Shown: one piece after another, positions 12,013-23,270 of the stretch
Layout: every line of letters begins with the position of its first letter
How positions within the stretch are numbered: the stretch's first letter is position 1
Source: Deinandra increscens subsp. villosa
Taxonomy: Eukaryota; Streptophyta; Magnoliopsida; Asterales; Asteraceae
Assembly: GCA_039602395.1 (NCBI GenBank)
Contig: JBCNJP010000012.1
Coordinates: 26,106,396-26,170,395 of the forward strand
Direction of reading: 5' to 3'
Length of the DNA: 64,000 nucleotides
The notes under the pieces: generated by a model
What the model saw: the letters and a program-made list of their open reading frames with translations, nothing else
Told to the model about the DNA's origin: nothing
Databases searched by the model: none
Position numbers and translations under genes: made by a program

Positions 12013-12690
12013 ATGGACCCGTCCAAGATCGAAGCAATCCAAGATTGGAATTTACCTTCAACCCCTTCTGAAATCTGCCAATTTCTAGGTCTCGTTGATC
12101 ATTATCGAAGGTTTATTGAAAACTTCTCCAAGACTGCTCAGCCACTGACTGCCCTTACCCAAAAAGGACAAGAAGTTGTCTGGGATTTTAAAGCTAAGAC
12201 TGAATTTTAACCGTTGAAGCAAAAATTGTGTAATGCACCCATCATGTCCTTGCCAGAAGGAGCCAATGAATTCGTGGTGTACTATGGGTGCTTATGCAGC
12301 CAGGGAAAGTCATTGTCTATGCTTCCCGACAACTAAAAATTCATTAGAATAATTACTCGACTTGCAATCTTAAACTCGGAGCCGTTGTTTTCGCTCTAAA
12401 GATTTGGAGGCACTATCTTTACTGGACAAAGTGTATCATATACACTGATTACAAAAGTCTCCAATGCATCTTCAACCAAAAAGAGCTGAACATGAGACAA
12501 CGACAATGGGTAGAGCTGCTAAATGATTACGATTGTGATATTCACTACCATCTTGGAAAGGCTAATGTATTCACAGATACCTTAAGCAGAAAAGATCAAG
12601 AGAAACCCCTTCGTGTCCGACCACTTAGTTTGACCATCCAAACTTTGGAGGACATGCTCCGTCTCTTGTGTGATCGACTTTGGTAATGGT
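12013..12690 (+). pseudogene. Gypsy RNase H remnant
   Basis: The frame 12013-12210 carries KIEAIQDWNLP, EICQFLGLVDHYRRFIENFS and PLTALTQKG, the RT-RNase H connection typical of Ty3/gypsy. The frame 12492-12686 carries RQRQWVELLNDYDCDIHYH and KANVFTDTLSRKD, the end of the RNase H domain where the last catalytic Asp region lies. Frameshifts separate the two. Confidence 0.88.
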
Positions 12691-12789
12691 TAAGACGACC
12701 ATCTACCTCTTTCCGAATTTTCATACAACAACAATTATCACTCGTACATTCCAAATCGCACCTTTCGAAGCCCCTATGGAAGAAATTGC

Positions 12790-13290
12790 CGCTCGCCCTT
12801 TTTGTGGACCGAAGTTGGTGACAGCTAACTAACTGGTCCCGAGCTACTGCATGAAACTATTGAGAATATCTTCCAGATTCAAGACCGCCAGAAAGCTCCA
12901 TGTAACCGACAGAAAAACTATGCCGACAACCGTCGGAAGCCATTAGAATTCCAAGCTGGTAATCGTGTCATGCTAAAGGTTTCTCCATGGAAAGGTGTAA
13001 ATCATTTCAGAAAATGAGACAAGTTAAACCCCCGCTACATTGGTCCCTTTGAGATCCTCAAATGGATTAGACCAGTAGCATACCGCCTTCAGTTGCCATC
13101 TGAACTCAGCAATGTTCCCAATGTCTTTCACATAAGCAACTTGAGGAAGTGCCCACCCAATGAGTCTACTGTTATTCCTCTCGACGAGATCAGGATTGAC
13201 GATCGACTCCATTTCATTGAAGCTCTCTGATGAAATCTTCGACCGCAAGGTCAAGCGATTGAAGCAAAGCCGCACTTCTATCACTAAGGT
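12790..13290 (+). pseudogene. Integrase C-terminal fragment (core deleted)
   Basis: Readable pieces are RQKNYADNRRKPLEFQAGN, RVMLKVSPWKGV, LNPRYIGPFEIL and VFHISNLRKC, the GPF/Y-type C-terminal part of gypsy integrase. The RNase H ends at about 12690 and this begins about 100 bases later, so the HHCC zinc finger and the DDE core are absent, probably through one large deletion. Confidence 0.82.
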
Positions 13291-13760
13291 GTATTGGAAC
13301 TTTCAAGATCCTAGTAAGAATCTGACCGATAGCTAATTGGCCTAAACAATCTCATGATCTTAATAGTGTCCCCGACACATTCCATGTTATGACAAGAGCT
13401 GAAAACTCTGAATGAGTGAAACCTAGGCTGATCATGCAAGGCAAATCACAATTGTGGGTACACACATAATTGTAATCTGAACTGCATGAAAATCCTAGTA
13501 GAACATATTTCGTGAGTGATTATGCCTGGCCTAGAACTTCTAATTCAGAATCCCATGCTACTGAACGACTAACGCTCATCTTCATAAAGAACTATTATTG
13601 ATGGCCTATCAACTCCACTTCATTTGTATACCCGTGGCAATCAAGGATCACGTGATCCGAGGATTGAAAATGGAATTGCATTCCCGTAGTAAAGGACATT
13701 TGAAAGTATTGACGTGATTCAAAATTTTACTTGGGAACGCGAAGACCAAATGCGTCTAGA
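13190..13760 (+). pseudogene. Chromodomain-like tail split by about 420 bp
   Basis: Following the integrase, DRKVKRLKQS and ITKVYWNF (to about 13300) form the first half of a chromovirus chromodomain-type tail. Its second half, FTWEREDQMRL, appears only at about 13725-13760. The intervening sequence has no coding likeness and separates two strings that are nearly adjacent in family members, so it is probably an insertion. No terminal repeats were found. Confidence 0.65.
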
Positions 13761-13833
13761 AGTACCCGCAACACTTTACCAATGCTGCTAACTCCGGTGT
13801 TCAAGACTAAATTTCGGGACGAAATTTCTTTAA

Positions 13834-13844
13834 CCAGGGGAGGA
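13834..13844 (+). promoter_or_regulatory. Polypurine tract of the gypsy element
   Basis: CCAGGGGAGGA directly precedes the 3' LTR start TGTGACAACCC. It is preceded by TTCGGGACGAAATT, a string that commonly lies just upstream of the tract in plant chromoviruses. Confidence 0.85.
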
Positions 13845-15600
13845 TGTGACAACCCATAAATTCCAGGTTAACGTTAATGCTATATATACGTGCAATTATC
13901 TGATTTCTAATTGCATTAGACTTAATTTGTTCAAAGTAGGTAAACTTACGTACGAACATAGACAATTTAGGTCCGACAACCTTTATCCGTAATGGAAATC
14001 AACTTAAAGTTCCACGACTATTCCGGATGGAACTTCAATAACAAGAAATTCCATAAATATTGTTTCGTGGAATTTTAATATAAAATAGTCATTTATTATT
14101 TTCAAAACATTATGTTGTGTTAAGACGTATTTCAAACAAAAAGTTCATTCGAACGGCAAATCCTTTTAATAAAAACAATTTCATATGCCAAACTATATTC
14201 CAATTTCGACCAAATAAATATATAAACGTGTCGCCAAAATTACTAAATGAGAAACACTCGTGATGAGTGAAACTTTAATTCAAAGTCACTAGTACATCAC
14301 ATGTGTATGATCAAACAATAATAACCAAGACTTGTGACATTTCCCGTTCGCTCGAGTTAAGCGACATGTTTTATTGACTTTATATAATCATTCGATTTCG
14401 CGTCAAAATCAAATTCACGTCCGTTTATCGTTTTGATCCAAACACAATATTCATTGGACTCGTTGGATCGACCCAGACTCACCCCGACCCGACCCGACCC
14501 GAGACCCGAATCGGCCAAGTGAGCCCAACGGGCCAACCGGCCCATTTCCTTTTCTCTTCCCTTTTCTTTCCTCTCTACGAGCCCGCATCCCCCGGCCCGC
14601 TTCTTTTTCTTTCTTGCGGCCCAACCCAGCCGGCCTGTTACCCTTTCTCCCTTCTGGCCCAGCCCGTCACCCTTTTTCCTCAGCCTAACGGCCCATCCCG
14701 ATTATTTCATGGGCCCAAACCCATTTCTTTCCCTCTCTTTCTCTCGGACCCGAGTTCGAACCCCCTCTCTTCCTTTTTTTCTTTTACTTTTCCTGGCTTT
14801 TCTCCTCTTCCCTTCTTGTTCGGTTCCAACCAGATTTCTCCAACCACACCACCATGTAACCAAACCAATATGCAACTAGATTTTGTGGGATATTAGCTCA
14901 TGTCTAATTAGACTATCCTCATCACCCCTAAGTGGCTACCTGGATACCTAACAAAAAATCTACAATGGGAGACCAATATGTCTCATGAAGTACACAAGAG
15001 ATTCCTTAAACCAATAGGTAAAACCATTACCCAAATCTCTTGTCTCCCACTCCCACCTTTTGAACGGTTTTTGGAGATCAAAACCACCACCATTTTGCTC
15101 ACTTTTAGCCAAGATTCAAATAGATTCAAGCAAGGTTCAAACCATCCTCCATCTATCTTTCTTTTCTTGGTTCGAGCTCACCCAAACCGACCCCATTCGG
15201 TTCCTTCTAAAACCAAACCAAGCTAACCCACTTACATCATCTTATACACTTTAAACCATCTCATTTCTACACTTAGTTGTTTCAAGAACCAACAAACACC
15301 CGTTCTCTTCTTCTCTTCTACCTTTCGGCCTCCATTAAACCACCACCATCATCACCGATTTCCACCATTCTAACACCTATTCCAAGCTTCTAATAACTTC
15401 TAGTTTCATCTAGTCTTAAGGTAATTCTATAATCATCTTCATTTCTTCCTCATTTCTTCCTAATCGTCCATTTTATCATTCTAATCTCATGTTTCTCATC
15501 ATGTTCATAACCATCCTTTCATTCTTTCATCATCATCTTCCTAATCCAAAGATCAAGGGTGGGTTTGGAGCTAAACTGGAAGCTTTTTCAATAACCCACT
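13845..15600 (+). repeat. 3' LTR, cut at the contig end
   Basis: It begins TGTGACAACCC and aligns with window position 1 onward from 13875. The match stops at 15600 after ACCCACT, where an unrelated 22 bases lead into the gap. The missing rest prevents a check of which parts of the long 5' LTR are native. Confidence 0.88.
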
Positions 15601-15622
15601 GTAGGATCGTTATTAGTTAGAG

Positions 15623-16122
15623 NNNNNNNNNNNNNNNNNNNNNNNNNNNNNNNNNNNNNNNNNNNNNNNNNNNNNNNNNNNNNNNNNNNNNNNNNNNNNN
15701 NNNNNNNNNNNNNNNNNNNNNNNNNNNNNNNNNNNNNNNNNNNNNNNNNNNNNNNNNNNNNNNNNNNNNNNNNNNNNNNNNNNNNNNNNNNNNNNNNNNN
15801 NNNNNNNNNNNNNNNNNNNNNNNNNNNNNNNNNNNNNNNNNNNNNNNNNNNNNNNNNNNNNNNNNNNNNNNNNNNNNNNNNNNNNNNNNNNNNNNNNNNN
15901 NNNNNNNNNNNNNNNNNNNNNNNNNNNNNNNNNNNNNNNNNNNNNNNNNNNNNNNNNNNNNNNNNNNNNNNNNNNNNNNNNNNNNNNNNNNNNNNNNNNN
16001 NNNNNNNNNNNNNNNNNNNNNNNNNNNNNNNNNNNNNNNNNNNNNNNNNNNNNNNNNNNNNNNNNNNNNNNNNNNNNNNNNNNNNNNNNNNNNNNNNNNN
16101 NNNNNNNNNNNNNNNNNNNNNN
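15623..16122. other. Assembly gap (500 N)
   Basis: Exactly 500 undetermined bases, identical in length to the second gap, so the size is a placeholder. Flanking sequence does not show that the two sides are truly adjacent. Confidence 0.98.
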
Positions 16123-17139
16123 TCGAAAGATTAAATGACCCGAACCTCATTAATTACACCGACCATTTCATAGTCGGCATTTTTTATTTCATAGGATGCT
16201 TCTTCCTAAGAAAATATTGAGATCACCATGCTTCCTTTTACTACTACAACACAAGAATCACACTATAGCATGTAACATCACTTCTAATTTAATTTCTTAA
16301 ACAATTATGACTCAATACTATAACAGTATTTTATTATAATTATAAACAATAGCGACACCAATTAAAAAGAGTTGGAATGTCAATGGCTTTATGGTCAACC
16401 AATGGAAAAAGGCCTTGTGTTCTGAACAAATAAAAAACTTAAATGATGTTCTGTATGGAATCTCTTCGGGACACCACCGGTTACAATTTACAAGTGCCGT
16501 TGAAACTATTAAATAATTAAATTTGTTGTTTAAGAATTACATCATCCTAGGCCTGAAGCATGACGTCATCATTTAATTTATTACCAATCTTCATGAATAA
16601 CATTTTTGTCTAATATGGGTGCTAAGTTCTCGAATCCTTAGCGATGAAAAAAATCCTTCAAGGTGTTTTCTTCCATTGGTCGAGGGCGGGAGAAAGGTTC
16701 ACGGCACGTAGCTGAGGGCGAGTCAGAAATTTCAAGGATTACATTTTTGTTATTGTTCATCAATCAGAAATCAAGACAAACCGGACCCTACATGCAGTAA
16801 GACGTGAAATTATCCAATCCCATTCCAACTTTGATATGTGGTATCATCGTGAGCTATATGTAATAAGAGTGTTCGGGAAACATGATCCAAGTCTAGTACG
16901 AGGATGACTTATGCTTAGGTGTGTAAAGGCAAGCGTAAGAGTGAAAACTTTTTCTTTAAATTTCACTCTTTTCTTTAGTATATTTCTTTCACATTTTTTT
17001 AAGAAAAGTTGGTTAAATATAATGTTGGTAGAAAATATATAGAAATTAATCCAATTCCATTGGCTTTAGAGAATCAATAAAAAATATAATGCTATGGTAA
17101 TTTTCTACTTGACTTTATTATATTAATGCTAATAATATC
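16123..17139. other. AT-rich sequence without recognisable genes
   Basis: No open frame, repeat pair or RNA gene is visible. It is the left flank of the copia element and presumably continues at 22846. Confidence 0.6.
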
Positions 17140-17144
17140 TTTTG

Positions 17145-17324
17145 TGTTGTAAAACAAGCCTAAAAGCAAAACAAGAAGTAGAAGAAAAGAGGAAGATATT
17201 ATATTATTCAATGGTGTGTATACAATGAAATACAATGGAATATATATAGAGATGGAAAAACTTGGAGAGCAAGACGAACTATAAAAGGAATTGATAATCA
17301 CAATAATATATTATATTTATAACA
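17145..17324 (-). repeat. 3' LTR of copia element
   Basis: Matches 22666-22845 with a handful of differences. Read on the minus strand it follows the purine tract at 17325-17335, which identifies it as the 3' copy. Confidence 0.93.
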
Positions 17325-17454
17325 CTCCCCCTTGGTTATCAACTCATACGCTTTAAGATGCTGCCTCATTAAAAACCTTGCCAGGAAACTCAGTGGGACA
17401 ATACCATAGCTAAGGGAAAAAGAGTACAGCGCGTATGTTCTCCCCCTGATATTA

Positions 17455-18154
17455 TCATGTAAGCTCCTTGAGTCGTCGCATCCCGATCCCATGAACTAGT
17501 TTCTTGAATGTTGAAGTTGGAAGCGATTTGGTAAACAAGTCTGCCATGTTCTCACTAGAACGAATTTGTTGAATGATAATATCACCATCTTTTGCAAATC
17601 ATGTGTGAAGAAGATTTTGGTAAAATATGCTTGGTTCTGTCGCCTTTGATATAACCTTCCTTAATTTGCGCAATGCATGCTGCGTTGTCTTCATATAAAG
17701 TTGTTGGTTCATTGTCTCTAGAAGAAATACCACATGATCCTTGAATGTGTTGTATTACCGTTCTCAACCACACACATTCTCGACTAGCTTCATGGATTGC
17801 CAATATTTCTGCATGATTAGATGAAGTAGCTGTGATTGTCTGCTTTACAGAACACCATGATATTGCGGTACCACCATTTATGAATAAATATCCTGTTTGA
17901 GATCGCCCAGTGTGAGGATCAGACATATACCATGCATCTGCAAAACCAACCAAACTAGTTTTGGGTTGTTTAGTAAAATACAAACCAATATCTTTTGTAC
18001 CTAGAAGGTATCGAAATATTTGTTTCAAGCCATTCCAATGCCTCCTTGTTGGACATGAACTATATCTTGCCAATAAATTTAAAGAAAATGATATATCTGG
18101 ACGTGTATGGCTAGCAAGAAACATTAATGCACCAATTACACTTAAATATGGCAC
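17455..18154 (-). pseudogene. Copia RNase H remnant
   Basis: The frame from 18154 contains YLSVIGALMFLASHTRPDI, GRSQTGYLFINGGTAISW and TTLYEDNAACIAQIKEGYIK. After a frameshift it continues through ENMADLFTKSLP to a TGA at 17455-17457. A second purine tract (reverse of CTCCCCCTGAT at about 17440) lies between this stop and the real tract. Confidence 0.88.
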
Positions 18155-18190
18155 TTCCGGACCAAGAATTTCTTCTACATTATTTGGAGG

Positions 18191-18789
18191 TCAGAATGGG
18201 TCCTTTTCTACATCAAGTGACCTTACAACCATTGGAGTACTTAGTGGGTGTGATTTTTCCATATAAAATATTTTGAGCAATTTCTCTGTATAAGTTCCTT
18301 GATGCACAAGGATTTCATCTTTAAGATGCTCAATTTGTAACCCAAGACAAAACTTTGTCTTTCCAAGGTCTTTCATTTCAAATTCCCTTTTCAAGCATTC
18401 AACCGCATTACGGAGCTCCCTAGGAGTTCCAATAATATTCAAATCATCAACGTATACAGCTATTATGACATACTCAGATTCTGACACTTTCGTAAAAATG
18501 CATGGACAAACGGAATCATTTTTATAACCTTCTTTCAACAAAACTCACTAAGGCGATTATACCATATAGTGATTTGTAATTTAATTGAAAAATGTTCTCG
18601 AGAACTTAAATTACACGATTTTGGCAATTTAAACCCTTTAGGGAGTTTCATATAAATTTCGGTATCAAGTGAGCCATAGAGGTAAGCTGTCACAACATCC
18701 ATTAGACGCAAGTCAATCCCTTCTTGTATTACCAGACTAATAAGATAACGAAAAGTTGTCGCATCCACCACTGGAGAATATGTCTCCAC
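18191..18789 (-). pseudogene. Copia reverse transcriptase remnant
   Basis: The first part reads METYSPVVDATTFRYLISL and DVVTAYLYGSLDTEIYMKLP. The second has the intact catalytic string VYVDDLNIIGT and EFEMKDLGKTKFCLGLQIE. A frameshift region around 18540 damages the middle. Sequence order is normal for Ty1/copia. Confidence 0.88.
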
Positions 18790-18962
18790 ATAATCAATTC
18801 CAAGCTTTGAGAAAAACCTTGTGGTACCAATCGTGCCTTGTATCGAGTAATTTCATTTTTTTTCATTACATTTTCGCTCAAACACCCATTTATATCTGAC
18901 GGGCTTTACACCTTCAGGTGTATGGACTATAGGTCCAAAAACTTCTTCTTTTGTGAGGGAAC

Positions 18963-19807
18963 TCAATTCCACCTCAATTTCGTCTTTCCATTTTTACCAA
19001 TCATTTCTATTTTTACATTCTTCAACAGATCTTGGTTCTTGATCCTCATCGTTTCCATTACTTCTAGCGCTACATTATATGAAAATTTATCATCGACGTC
19101 GATTTTATTCCGGTTCCATACCTTTCTAGACATGATATAATTTATTGAGATCTCTTCATTTTCAGGTACCTGAGATTCATCTGGAACCATCATGTCTAAC
19201 ATCTCCTCAAGAGACTCTTTTTTTGGATTTATTGTCACCTCGACTTGATCATTTTCATTATTTGCTCCTTTTTTTCTTTCGAGGGTTTTTATCCTTGGAA
19301 CCAGTTAGTCTTCCACGCTTTAAGCATGCATAAGATTCATTAGCAATATGTGTTTGTCCTTTCGGGACACTTATTTTTATTGGAGCATTAACATCTGGTA
19401 TATGTGACTTAGTCACTCTTTTTGGGCCAGAAAATACGTATGGTAATTGATTTGCTAATCCTTGTAAATGAATTATCCTTTGAACTTCTAGTTCACACTC
19501 TTTAGTTCAAGGATCACGATGGGATAAATAATTCATTCCAATTTATATTACTTTTCAGCTGTTTTTCATATCCCCCTAATGTTAGGAATGTTGATTCATC
19601 AAAGTGGCAATCACCAAATCGAGTCGTAAATAAATCACTTGTTGATGGCTCTAAATACTTAATAATAGATGGTGATTCATACCCAACATATATTCCCAAC
19701 CTTCGTTGAGGTCCCATCTTTGTGCGTAGTGGTGGAGCAATTGGAACGTATATTGCACAACCAAAAATCCTTAGATGGGATATATTTGGTTCTTGACCAA
19801 AAACCAA
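18963..19807 (-). pseudogene. Copia integrase C-terminus and linker remnant
   Basis: The frame 19514-19807 contains FGQEPNISHLRIFGCAIYVP and RLGIYVGYESPSIIKYLEP, which is the post-core region of copia integrase. The acidic linker to RT follows at 18963-19238. Stops separate the parts. Confidence 0.82.
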
Positions 19808-20598
19808 TTATAAAGGGGAGGACGTATGATAACTAGTTGGCCTGATGCGAATTAGTGTTGCTGCATGCAAAATTGCATGTCCCCAAGCAGAAACTGGTAA
19901 TTTTGATTTCATAATCATTGGTCTTGCAACCATTTGAAGTCGCTTGATAAGCGACTCGGCAAGCCCATTTTGTGTATGTACATGATGCTCTACACTTATC
20001 CCCATAGACATGCAATAATCATTAAACGTTTGGGATGAAAACTTTCTAGCATTGTCCAACCGAATTTTCTTTATGGGGTAAATTAGAAAATGTGATCTTA
20101 GCCTTATTAAGGCTATGTGTAATCGGGCGTGATAACACCCAATCCCCCACCATAGCGCCCCGGGGCGCTATGTTGCTCAATTTCGTCCGCCAGCGCCATG
20201 CCCATCACGCCCCAACTTGTTCAACCAATTCAAACCAGCCAACCATAATGCTCCATGTCACATAACCCCCCATTCTTGACTACACACCCATGTCACATAA
20301 CCCCCACTTTGCCATGTCAGCGCCACATGTCACATAATGCCCCATGGTGGGGCATTATGACTACACATAGCCTTAATTGTGCAAGTAGTCGTGCAAATGC
20401 TACATTATTACTTGATAATAAGCACACATGTGACCATCTAGTTGATGCGTCAATTACGACCATAAAATATCTAAATGGTCCACTAGGAGGATGTATAGGC
20501 CCACATATATCCCCATGTATCCTTTCCATAAAATTAAGGGATTCATTCCCCATCTTTGTTGGTAATGGGCGAGTTATAAGTTTCTCCAAAACCTTCAA
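19808..20598 (-). pseudogene. Copia integrase core, interrupted by a MITE
   Basis: The upstream part (20377-20598) has the first catalytic Asp in HGDICGP and the string VVIDASTRWSHVCLL. The downstream part (19808-20106) has the second Asp in KIRLDNARKF and the Glu in NGLAESLIKRLQ, followed by AWGHAILHAATLIR. The 262-bp insert at 20111-20372 with its 4-bp duplication separates LLAQL from the next strand, and the frame is continuous once insert and one duplicate are ignored. The DNA around the second Asp (ARKF instead of the usual GEF) is mutated. Confidence 0.87.
20111..20372. mobile_element. MITE inserted in copia integrase
   Basis: The ends GGCTATGTGTAATC and GACTACACATAGCC are 14-bp terminal inverted repeats with one mismatch. 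TTAA flanks both sides (20107-20110, 20373-20376). The 262-bp body has no coding capacity and holds two strong palindromes: arms CATAGCGCCCC without loop at 20151-20172, and arms CATAATGCCCCA with a 3-base loop at 20333-20359. The duplication TTA/TTAA would suit a PIF/Harbinger (Tourist) type, with piggyBac-like TTAA as the alternative. Confidence 0.88.
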
Positions 20599-20761
20599 TT
20601 AATTTTGTACTACCAGATATTGTAGTAACACTTGCCTCTTTTATGATTAAATTAGAGAAATAATTTCTTTTCTTGAGGATTGTATGTGTAGTTGCACTAT
20701 CGATTAGGCATATATCTTTATCATTAATAGACATTTTCGCTAAAAGTTCCATATGCTTCAT
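20543..20761 (-). pseudogene. Copia protease remnant with altered active site
   Basis: The frame contains CLIDSATTHTIL. The retropepsin motif of this group is D-S-G-x-T-x-T, and here the glycine is replaced by alanine. It is followed by YFSNLIIKEA and ISGSTKLIEGFG, normal for a copia protease. Confidence 0.8.
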
Positions 20762-21180
20762 AAAAGGAAAAACAAGTTCTTATAAATAAAATGTCTAATA
20801 CGTTTCAAACAAAAAAAAATACCATAAACCAAATATTCCAAAACAAAAATCTCAAATAAATATCCAAAACAATAAGGAAATAACATAAGTTATAAACTAA
20901 TAATTCAAGCATAGGGAAAATGGCAAGCATCCAACTGATTTGTATTAGCTCCAGAACCACCATCATTCGAATTAGTTGTATCCATCAAGAAATCACCAAC
21001 ATTCAAAGTGGTTGTACCATTAAGGAAATCGCTAGCATCCATATGAGTAGTACCATGAAGATCTATAAGACTGCCATGAATATAAGCATTGTCATCCTCA
21101 TATGTGAAATTTGTCTCTATTCTTTTTCCTTTATCTTTTATGGATCGTTGGTAAAGTTCCACCAAATATTTTGGCGTACG

Positions 21181-21222
21181 ACAAGTACGAGCCCAATGAT
21201 TGTCCATTCCACACTGATTACA
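21181..21222 (-). pseudogene. CCHC zinc knuckle of copia gag
   Basis: Minus-strand translation gives CNQCGMDNHWARTC, a perfect C-x2-C-x4-H-x4-C nucleic-acid-binding knuckle at the end of gag. An arginine/glycine-rich stretch lies just before it (21330-21410). Confidence 0.88.
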
Positions 21223-21414
21223 TTCATTTGATGGGGTTCCATTTTTCTTTTTATTTTTTTCATCATTGGCTTTCTTTTCATTGTTATGAAACTTTTGGTG
21301 AAATCTATTATTTTTGAACTGAACACCATGATAATTTCCCCGACTATATCCACGTCCACGACCACGATAGTAACCATGACCACGCCCACGTCCGCGATTT
21401 CCACCTTGGTCACT

Positions 21415-22015
21415 TTATGTTGCCGCATTCCCTTCTGGGAATGGGGTTGTACCGACCGGACGAGTCTCATGATTTTTCATTAGGAGCTCATTATTTTGCT
21501 CGGCCACAAGTAAACATGATATTAAATCACTATATTTAGTGTACCCCCTTTCACGATACTGTTGTTGCAGGACCATATTTGAGGCGTGAAAGGTGGAGAA
21601 TGTTTTTCCTAACATCTCCTTATCAGTAATATTTTCCCCACACAAAATCAAATGTGAGGTGATTCTAAACATTGCCGAGTTCTACTCACTTATAGACTTA
21701 AAGTCTTGCAACCTTAAGTTAGACAAATCAAATCGAGCTCTTGGTAATATAACAGTTTTCTGGTGGTCATACCTTTCTTTCAGTTTGGTCCACAGGACAA
21801 GTGGATCTTTTATAGTGAGGTATTTATTTTTTAAAGCCTCATGAATGTGATGGTCTAAGAAAATCATCGCCTTGGCCTTTTCTTGGGTAGTTGCTTTATT
21901 TGATTCTTTAATTATTATTAGCATTCAAATGTATATCAGCATCCAATACCCATGATAAATAGTTATTCCTAGTAATGTCTAAAGCCAAAAAATCAAGCTT
22001 TACGAGATTTGACAT
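21415..22015 (-). pseudogene. Copia gag remnant
   Basis: A minus-strand ATG at 22015 opens MSNLVKLDFLALDITRNNY, the standard start of copia gag (UBN2-type), then a stop and shift lead to a frame with FLDHHIHEALKNKYLTIKDP and LWTKLKERYDHQ, and then SHLILCGENITDKEMLGKTF. These are consecutive parts of a copia capsid protein interrupted by at least two lesions. Confidence 0.85.
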
Positions 22016-22665
22016 GTTGAACTATATAAGAAAAACATATAAATTAATACCTCACATGGTTTAAAAGTTAATATAAAACTTATCTAAACAAAAGAAATTT
22101 AAATACTACAACAATTAAAAATTACTACTAATTTAAAAAATAACTATAAAACATAACAATGATATGATGTAATACCTAAAATCTCGATCAGTAATCATGA
22201 TTTTTTAACAAAGAAAGTTAGAATCTAATAATTAATTTACTCAACACTCAATTTAATTGATTTGTTCGTTTATACTTGTAATCTTGAAGCACAAATAAAA
22301 GGAAAAACATGTTCGTTGTTGTGGATGATACAGTACCCCTTATAGATAATGGTATATATGTTGCTAAACCATAGACTTTGAAGAAGAAAATAGATAAAAA
22401 ATCATGATAGCACATAAAATTCACAGTCACCTCTTTGCTTGCTTGTCGTGGATTAATTACTACCACCAAACATATATTTTTGAATAATAAACAAAACAAA
22501 GATTATGGCAGTGAAACGAATTAAGGTCGGTGATCGATTTCAAACACGCCAACACAAACACACAAATATAGTATATATATAAGAATGTGATGAACAAGGA
22601 TAACAAGCCTATAATATCACATAACTTACGTTGCTTCAACTCCAAAAGCAATCGTGCTGATAATG

Positions 22666-22845
22666 TGTTGTAAAACAAGCCTAAAAACAAAACAAGAAGT
22701 AGAAGAAGAGAGGAAGATATTATATTATTCAAAGGTGTGTATACAATGAAATACAATGGAATATATATAGTTATGAAAAAACTTGGAGAGCAAGACGAAC
22801 TATAAAAGGAATTGATAACCACAATAACATATTATATTTATAACA
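22666..22845 (-). repeat. 5' LTR of copia element
   Basis: The partner of 17145-17324. Immediately inside on the minus strand is TTATCAGCACGATTGC, the likely primer site. It is not the common TGGTATCAGAG form. The leader from here to the gag start at 22015 has no coding frame. Confidence 0.9.
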
Positions 22846-22885
22846 TTTTATTTCTTGTAGCACTAAGTAACGGTTCGCATACAAG

Positions 22886-23095
22886 TAGAGGTGCAAAAAC
22901 CGGTTTGAAACTCAAACCGGTTCGGTTCTCAAACCGGTTTTGACCAAAATCGGTTTTGGTCAAAACCGGTTTGAGGCCAAACCGGTTCGGTTTCAAACCG
23001 GTTTTTGGCACGAAATCTGGTAACCGGTGAAACCGGTTTCGGTTTCAAACCGAACCGGTTTGAGATCCCAAACCGGTTTGAACCGGTTTTGTATA
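22886..23095. repeat. Left subterminal ACCGGT repeat array of the hAT
   Basis: About ten copies of AAACCGGTTT or close variants, in both orientations because the word is palindromic, lie within 210 bases of the end. Such arrays are transposase-binding sites in other hAT elements; here that role is inferred. Confidence 0.85.
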
Positions 23096-23270
23096 TATAT
23101 ATATAATTTTTTTTTAAACTTTATAAAAACTAAAAAACATACTTTTTATTGAAAAAAAACATAAAACATTACAAAAGATAAGAAGTTCACGCATAAACGA
23201 TTACAAAAGTACCTAATTTTTAAAGAAAATACAAAATATTTTAACTAGATTATTGTTGGGATAGTCGAGT

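Larger units (their letters stand above)
1..15600 (+). mobile_element. Ty3/gypsy chromovirus-like LTR retrotransposon (degenerate)
   Basis: The first 1710 bases repeat at 13875-15600, which defines an LTR pair. Comparison with the 3' copy, which begins TGTGACAACCC at 13845, places the true 5' end about 30 bases before the window. A tRNA-iMet-like primer site at 8479 and a purine tract at 13834 have the correct spacing. Between them lie recognisable but broken gag, protease, reverse transcriptase, RNase H, integrase C-terminus and chromodomain pieces in the order gag-PR-RT-RH-IN-CHD, typical of Ty3/gypsy. The chromodomain remnant suggests the chromovirus group, possibly the Tekay lineage. Many stops and frameshifts show it cannot encode its own proteins. 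The element is probably closed by the scaffold gap, since the 3' LTR stops matching at 15600. Confidence 0.9.
17145..22845 (-). mobile_element. Ty1/copia retrotransposon with 180-bp LTRs
   Basis: Near-identical 180-bp terminal repeats (17145-17324 and 22666-22845) enclose minus-strand gag, zinc knuckle, protease, integrase, RT and RNase H in copia order. On the minus strand LTRs start TGTTATAAA and end CAACA. The flanks TTTTG (17140-17144) and TTTTA (22846-22850) look like a decayed 5-bp target duplication. The polypurine tract CCAAGGGGGAG adjoins the 3' LTR at 17325-17335. The coding region is broken by stops and by a MITE, so the element is not autonomous now. The domain strings resemble the Ivana/Oryco type, but lineage is uncertain. 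Confidence 0.92.

Noticed and set aside
15617..16150. Open frame through the first N run
   Set aside because: Almost all residues are undetermined.
20255..20602. 115-codon + frame across the MITE
   Set aside because: Antisense to the integrase and made partly of MITE sequence.
22248..22822. Minus frames in the copia leader and 5' LTR
   Set aside because: Hydrophobic translations of AT-rich non-coding DNA; the LTR part recurs at 17092-17301.
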